Below, piece after piece: positions 5,740-9,116 of a stretch of 9,116 nt of DNA; the first letter of the stretch is position 1, and each line of letters starts with the position of its first letter. The position numbers and the translations under genes were made by a program. The DNA is taken from positions 1-9,116 of the forward strand of contig JAJCYK010000465.1 of NCBI GenBank assembly GCA_029262935.1, in the 5' to 3' direction. The DNA is from Cytophagales bacterium. GTDB lineage: Bacteria; Bacteroidota; Bacteroidia; Cytophagales; Cyclobacteriaceae. A model generated the notes under the pieces. The model was given only the letters and a program-made list of their open reading frames with translations. It did no database searches and was not told the DNA's origin.

Positions 5740-8130
5740 CTATTCAGCTTTTAATACCAGTTTGTTGGGGGCTACCTGTTCGATCATGTCTCGATCCATC
5801 ATTTGTGGACGAAAGCCTCCTTGGTTGTATAGGACCGCTTGATCTTTGTAATGGGGGCTCATGGGGTGGCCGGATTGGCCAGTGGGTAGTACGCTTAACG
5901 AGTTTTCAATGTCTGCCAGGTCAATTAAAATGCGCATGGCTGGCCCGGATTGTACGGCAAAGGTTTGGGCCCCTTTGTCGAAGTCCATTTTATTAATTAC
6001 CTCATCACCACCCCCGACTGGTGCCGGTCCTACGTTAAACAATCGATTGAATGGTTTTTGTCGACCAACAGGATGTTGATGCTCCAACAAATGGACTTTG
6101 CGCCATTGCCATTCCTTACTGTCCGTGCCAAAATTACCTGCCAGTTCTGCTATTGCTTGTTGGAAACTTTCAGTAATAACTTGGGTCGGGCTTTCCACCG
6201 CTTCGGTTTCAATGTTGTCCCACCATACTGAGCTGTCGTTCTCCAAGACATGTTGTAACGAGCGTCGCGCTACCAAGGTGGTCATGTAGGTACTAAAGTC
6301 AGCTTCACCAATTTCGTCTTGAAATAGGTTCTTTTGAAGTTGGTACATCACCCGATAGTACACTGTGGGGCCCAGATCTTCCAAGCCATGTGTGCCTGTC
6401 CATTCTTCAAGAATTTCTTGCGCAGCCGTTTCGATGGGACTCAAACCGGGGCCGAGTTGACTGATAATTTGATCTACAATCTTTGGGTAAATGGGACTTT
6501 GGTCATCCAAAATCATTTCTTTGAAACCATCTAAATCCCAATCGTTTCGGCTATTTAGCATTTCCATAATGCGCTCACCCCGGGCACCAGGATAATAGTA
6601 GCCGGGATGAAAGATCCCGTAAGCACTGTCAGGTTGATTGTTTGCAGAGTACACGAACCCAGAACTGGGGTTTTCCGATCTGGGGTTTTCCTCAAAATCA
6701 TACCAACCCAACGGGTCGTCGTTTCCAGAAGCCCCATCGAGAATAAGCTTGGACTCAACATGAGGTGGCCTTTTAATAAGCCGAGCTGCTGCCCACCAAG
6801 CTATGTTGCCGGATTTGTCAGCATAGGTTACATTTAAACCCGGGGCTTCCAGTAGTGCCACTGCAGACTTAAATTCCTCCAGACTGCTGCTGTGCTCCAT
6901 TTGGTAAGTCATATGCAGGGCTTTATTGGGAAACTTTAAATAAGTCCAAAAAAAGCTAACCGGAGCGGATTCCAAGGAGTCAATCGGTGCTATAACATCG
7001 TTAATTATAGGGCCATGCCTTGAGGAGCGCACTTGAAACTCTAAGTTGTCCCCGCCTTTTACGCGAATGGTTTCCGATCTCCTATCAAGCGCTTCCCAAT
7101 GGTCTTTGTTCCATACTTCATCAGCATTTTCCGGATTGGACCGTTCCCGGTAAAAGTCCATGTCATCGTTAGGAAATATAGTCAAACCCCAGGCGCAAAA
7201 ATCGTTGTGACCAACTAAAGCAAAAGGAAAACCTGCCAAATGATTTCCGTAAAAGTTGAAACCAGGACTATTTAAATGGGCCTCGTACCATACCGCGGGT
7301 TGCTGAAATCCAATATGGGTGTCGTTGGCAAGTATAGGATAGCCCGACCGTGACTTCGAGGGTCCAATCACCCATGAATTACTACCCATCCATAGGGGCA
7401 GAGGTAAATTATTCAAAGCTGAGAGTGCCCTTTCGGTAATGTCACCAAGAGTGCTGGTATCTTGCGCATAGGTAGGAATAGTGGTGTTACCTTTGGTAGT
7501 ATTGAGGATTAATTCTTGTAGGTATTGGTCATCTAATTGAGCAGCGATTTTTGTTATCAGCGGATCAGTACGAATTGCAGCATTGAAACTGAACCCCATA
7601 TACCCGGCAATTCGATAAAGATCAGCAGGAGTAAACTCCTCTTTTGTTATCCCTAACAAAGTAAACTCCGGTGGTGTGGAACCTGCTTTTAAAAATGCGT
7701 TAATGCCTTGCAGGTAGGCCAAGGCGCTTCTTTGCGCAGGCTCTTGGTCATCGTCGAAATAAGCAGCTGCTGAAGCTTCTGCCATTTCATTAATCCCAAT
7801 AGTACGCATGAATTTATCAGTGGCTATTAAATCCGGACCAAAAATTTCCGCAAGACGACCGCCTCCTACCCGTCGCAACAACTCCATTTGAAACAGTCGA
7901 TCTTGAGCATGCACATAACCCAAAGCATAATACAGATCGGTTTCGTTTTCAGCATAAATATGTGGAATGCCGTAGTCATCAAAATATACCGTTACGTCTT
8001 TTGACAACCCCGATAATAAGGTTTCTCCCTTATAATGGGGCTTGCTGGAGTTAAGGAATAGATAAGTGCTTAAGACTATTAAAACCACCAGTAATAGCAG
8101 TCCAATGAGGATTCTTTTCATTAACCTCAT
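5740..8130 (-). CDS. Penicillin acylase family protein (Ntn-hydrolase), membrane-anchored
   Basis: This 796-residue protein belongs to the penicillin amidase family (MEROPS S45), Ntn-hydrolases that cleave themselves into alpha and beta chains and hydrolyse amide bonds of acylated substrates. Members act on penicillins, cephalosporins, acyl-homoserine lactones or other amides. Residues 5-26 form a single N-terminal membrane anchor, so the enzyme should face the periplasm. The alpha part holds VHAQDRLFQMELLRRVGGGRLAEI (73-96). The nucleophile is S250 in MGSNSW, with self-cleavage expected before it. GYPILANDTHI (263-273), GHNDFCAWGLT (307-317) and YSANNQP (494-500), which carries the oxyanion-hole asparagine, are present, as is the C-terminal PTGQSGHPMSPHYKDQ (749-764). 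All key parts are intact and the length is normal. Met4 is an alternative start giving MKRILIG. The gene starts 3 nt after the HMG-CoA reductase stop, indicating one transcript. The substrate cannot be told from sequence. Confidence 0.93.
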   Translation of the reverse strand: MRLMKRILIGLLLLVVLIVLSTYLFLNSSKPHYKGETLLSGLSKDVTVYFDDYGIPHIYAENETDLYYALGYVHAQDRLFQMELLRRVGGGRLAEIFGPDLIATDKFMRTIGINEMAEASAAAYFDDDQEPAQRSALAYLQGINAFLKAGSTPPEFTLLGITKEEFTPADLYRIAGYMGFSFNAAIRTDPLITKIAAQLDDQYLQELILNTTKGNTTIPTYAQDTSTLGDITERALSALNNLPLPLWMGSNSWVIGPSKSRSGYPILANDTHIGFQQPAVWYEAHLNSPGFNFYGNHLAGFPFALVGHNDFCAWGLTIFPNDDMDFYRERSNPENADEVWNKDHWEALDRRSETIRVKGGDNLEFQVRSSRHGPIINDVIAPIDSLESAPVSFFWTYLKFPNKALHMTYQMEHSSSLEEFKSAVALLEAPGLNVTYADKSGNIAWWAAARLIKRPPHVESKLILDGASGNDDPLGWYDFEENPRSENPSSGFVYSANNQPDSAYGIFHPGYYYPGARGERIMEMLNSRNDWDLDGFKEMILDDQSPIYPKIVDQIISQLGPGLSPIETAAQEILEEWTGTHGLEDLGPTVYYRVMYQLQKNLFQDEIGEADFSTYMTTLVARRSLQHVLENDSSVWWDNIETEAVESPTQVITESFQQAIAELAGNFGTDSKEWQWRKVHLLEHQHPVGRQKPFNRLFNVGPAPVGGGDEVINKMDFDKGAQTFAVQSGPAMRILIDLADIENSLSVLPTGQSGHPMSPHYKDQAVLYNQGGFRPQMMDRDMIEQVAPNKLVLKAE

Positions 8131-8133
8131 GAA

Positions 8134-9116
8134 TTATCGGTTTCTGCCGTACTGCTCATGGCTAGAAACCCAGTCGGAACTGGAAATTGCTGAGGCCAAG
8201 GATATTTCTCCGGCCAACACGGTACCAGCTACGATTTCGGCAAACTTATGTACTTTACCACGGCCATAGCATCCCATTAAATCAAGGCATTCCTTTTGGG
8301 TGGCTAAACCCACGCCACCACCATAAGTAGCCACAATTAAAGAGGGGATGGTGATCGATATGTACAGATCTTTTTCGGGAGTAAGTTCAGTATACATGAT
8401 ACCAGCAGATGATTCAGAAACGTTGGCCACGTCTTGTCCTGTGGCAATAAATATGGCCGTAATAGCATTAGCAGAATGTGCACCATTATTGTTAGCACCA
8501 GAGAGAATGGCTCCTACATTGGCCACTTGACTATGATACGCTAAGCTTTCGGGTTCTACTCGCATGTATTGCGTTAGCACTTCTCTTTTTAATACAGCCT
8601 CTGCGGTTACTCTCTTACCTCGAGTATGCATAATGTTTACCTGACTGGCTTTTTTGTCTGTGGCAAGATTTGATTCCAAATAGAAGTGGGCTATTTTATT
8701 TTCTTTGTAAGTGTCCAGTACCCAGCTGCATGCCGCAAAAGTAGCACGACCTACCATGTTCTGACCTGCCGCATCCCCTGTGGAATAGTTAAAACGCAGG
8801 TAGGCAAACTTGTTGGCTTGATAATCATCAATGTACAAGAGCTTCCCTATGCTGGTTGTGGCTTCAGCATGAGAGGCGATTTCCTCAAAGTTTTGTTTGA
8901 CCCACTTGGCAAAGTCGCGTGCACCCCGAGCATCCTCAAAGACGAATACGGGAGCTCTTTGCATGGCGTCCTCCACAATAGTACACTTGGCCCCACCACA
9001 GGCATTCAGTACTTTTATACCTCGATTATAGGATGCTACCAAAGTCCCTTCGGTAGTGGCCATTGGAATGATGAATTCACCCTTTGCATGTTCTCCATTA
9101 ACCAGTAGTGGGCCCG
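8134..9116 (-). CDS. hmgA: Hydroxymethylglutaryl-CoA reductase, class I-type, 3' part (start outside the window)
   Basis: This enzyme reduces HMG-CoA to mevalonate with NADPH, the committed step of the mevalonate route to isoprenoids. The reading frame stays open to the right edge: 17 residues precede the methionine at 9063 (GPLLVNGEHAKGEFIIP), and that methionine is internal, being part of the conserved PMATTEG motif. Numbering from it, catalytic E5 lies in TTEG, K137 in TDKK, D211 in GQDVANV and H302 in SSHEQYGRN, so the full catalytic set is present. The DKK loop and the C-terminal GTVLAGEISL...SH region are typical of class I (eukaryotic/archaeal-type) enzymes. The cofactor motif reads GDAAGQNMV where class I enzymes usually have DAMGMNM. 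The substrate-binding N-terminal part is not visible. The acylase gene follows after 3 nt. The symbol is a conventional one for this enzyme. Confidence 0.95.
   Translation of the reverse strand, partial: GPLLVNGEHAKGEFIIPMATTEGTLVASYNRGIKVLNACGGAKCTIVEDAMQRAPVFVFEDARGARDFAKWVKQNFEEIASHAEATTSIGKLLYIDDYQANKFAYLRFNYSTGDAAGQNMVGRATFAACSWVLDTYKENKIAHFYLESNLATDKKASQVNIMHTRGKRVTAEAVLKREVLTQYMRVEPESLAYHSQVANVGAILSGANNNGAHSANAITAIFIATGQDVANVSESSAGIMYTELTPEKDLYISITIPSLIVATYGGGVGLATQKECLDLMGCYGRGKVHKFAEIVAGTVLAGEISLASAISSSDWVSSHEQYGRNR

Noticed and set aside
5805..6837. Several plus-strand open frames of 60-93 codons, and a 68-codon minus-strand frame, inside the acylase gene
   Set aside because: They are shadows of a well-supported coding sequence, with no family resemblance of their own.
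9061..9063. ATG as the start of the HMG-CoA reductase gene
   Set aside because: The methionine is part of the conserved catalytic motif PMATTEG, and 17 family-like residues precede it in frame up to the window edge.
8686..9108. A 140-codon plus-strand open frame opposite the HMG-CoA reductase gene
   Set aside because: It lies fully antisense to a conserved catalytic domain and its translation shows no recognisable protein features.

Overview
The window looks like chromosomal DNA from a member of the Bacteroidota, probably a free-living (perhaps marine) flavobacterial or cytophagal relative. The reasons are a DUF4407 membrane protein, a CHRD-like repeat protein, a secreted helical protein of a type familiar from this phylum, a candidate promoter of the Bacteroidetes TTTG / TAnnTTTG type, and genes that start without clear Shine-Dalgarno sequences. 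Base composition is even throughout. I see no transposase, phage gene, tRNA, rRNA, CRISPR array or other sign of transfer. The lineage call is inference, not a marker-gene result.

Left part, plus strand (1-3820). The window opens inside the last part of a CHRD-like tandem-repeat protein, which ends at a good rho-independent terminator. A candidate promoter overlapping the terminator's T-tract then starts a tight three-gene operon with gaps of 2-3 nt: a lipoprotein glycerophosphodiester phosphodiesterase, a low-specificity L-threonine aldolase (ltaE) and the RarA/MgsA AAA+ ATPase of replication-fork repair (rarA). These jobs (envelope phosphodiester salvage, PLP amino-acid chemistry, DNA repair) have no obvious common pathway, so the operon looks like a housekeeping cluster rather than a system.

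Right part, minus strand (3821-9116). Read from right to left, the order is: the 3' part of a class I-type HMG-CoA reductase (mevalonate pathway), cut by the right edge; 3 nt later, a membrane-anchored Ntn-hydrolase of the penicillin acylase family; a 287-bp AT-rich gap holding a short inverted repeat; a four-helix DUF4407 membrane protein with a long coiled-coil domain; and a small secreted or lipoprotein-like helical protein of unknown function. The last gene converges on rarA with its stop codon directly abutting the rarA stop codon and no visible terminator between them.

All eight genes appear intact except the two cut by the window edges. I did not find a convincing undescribed system. 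The points most worth a second look are the DUF4407/secreted-protein pair of unknown function, the coupling of an acylase to HMG-CoA reductase, the inverted repeat at 5656-5669, and the zero-gap convergent stops at 3820/3821.
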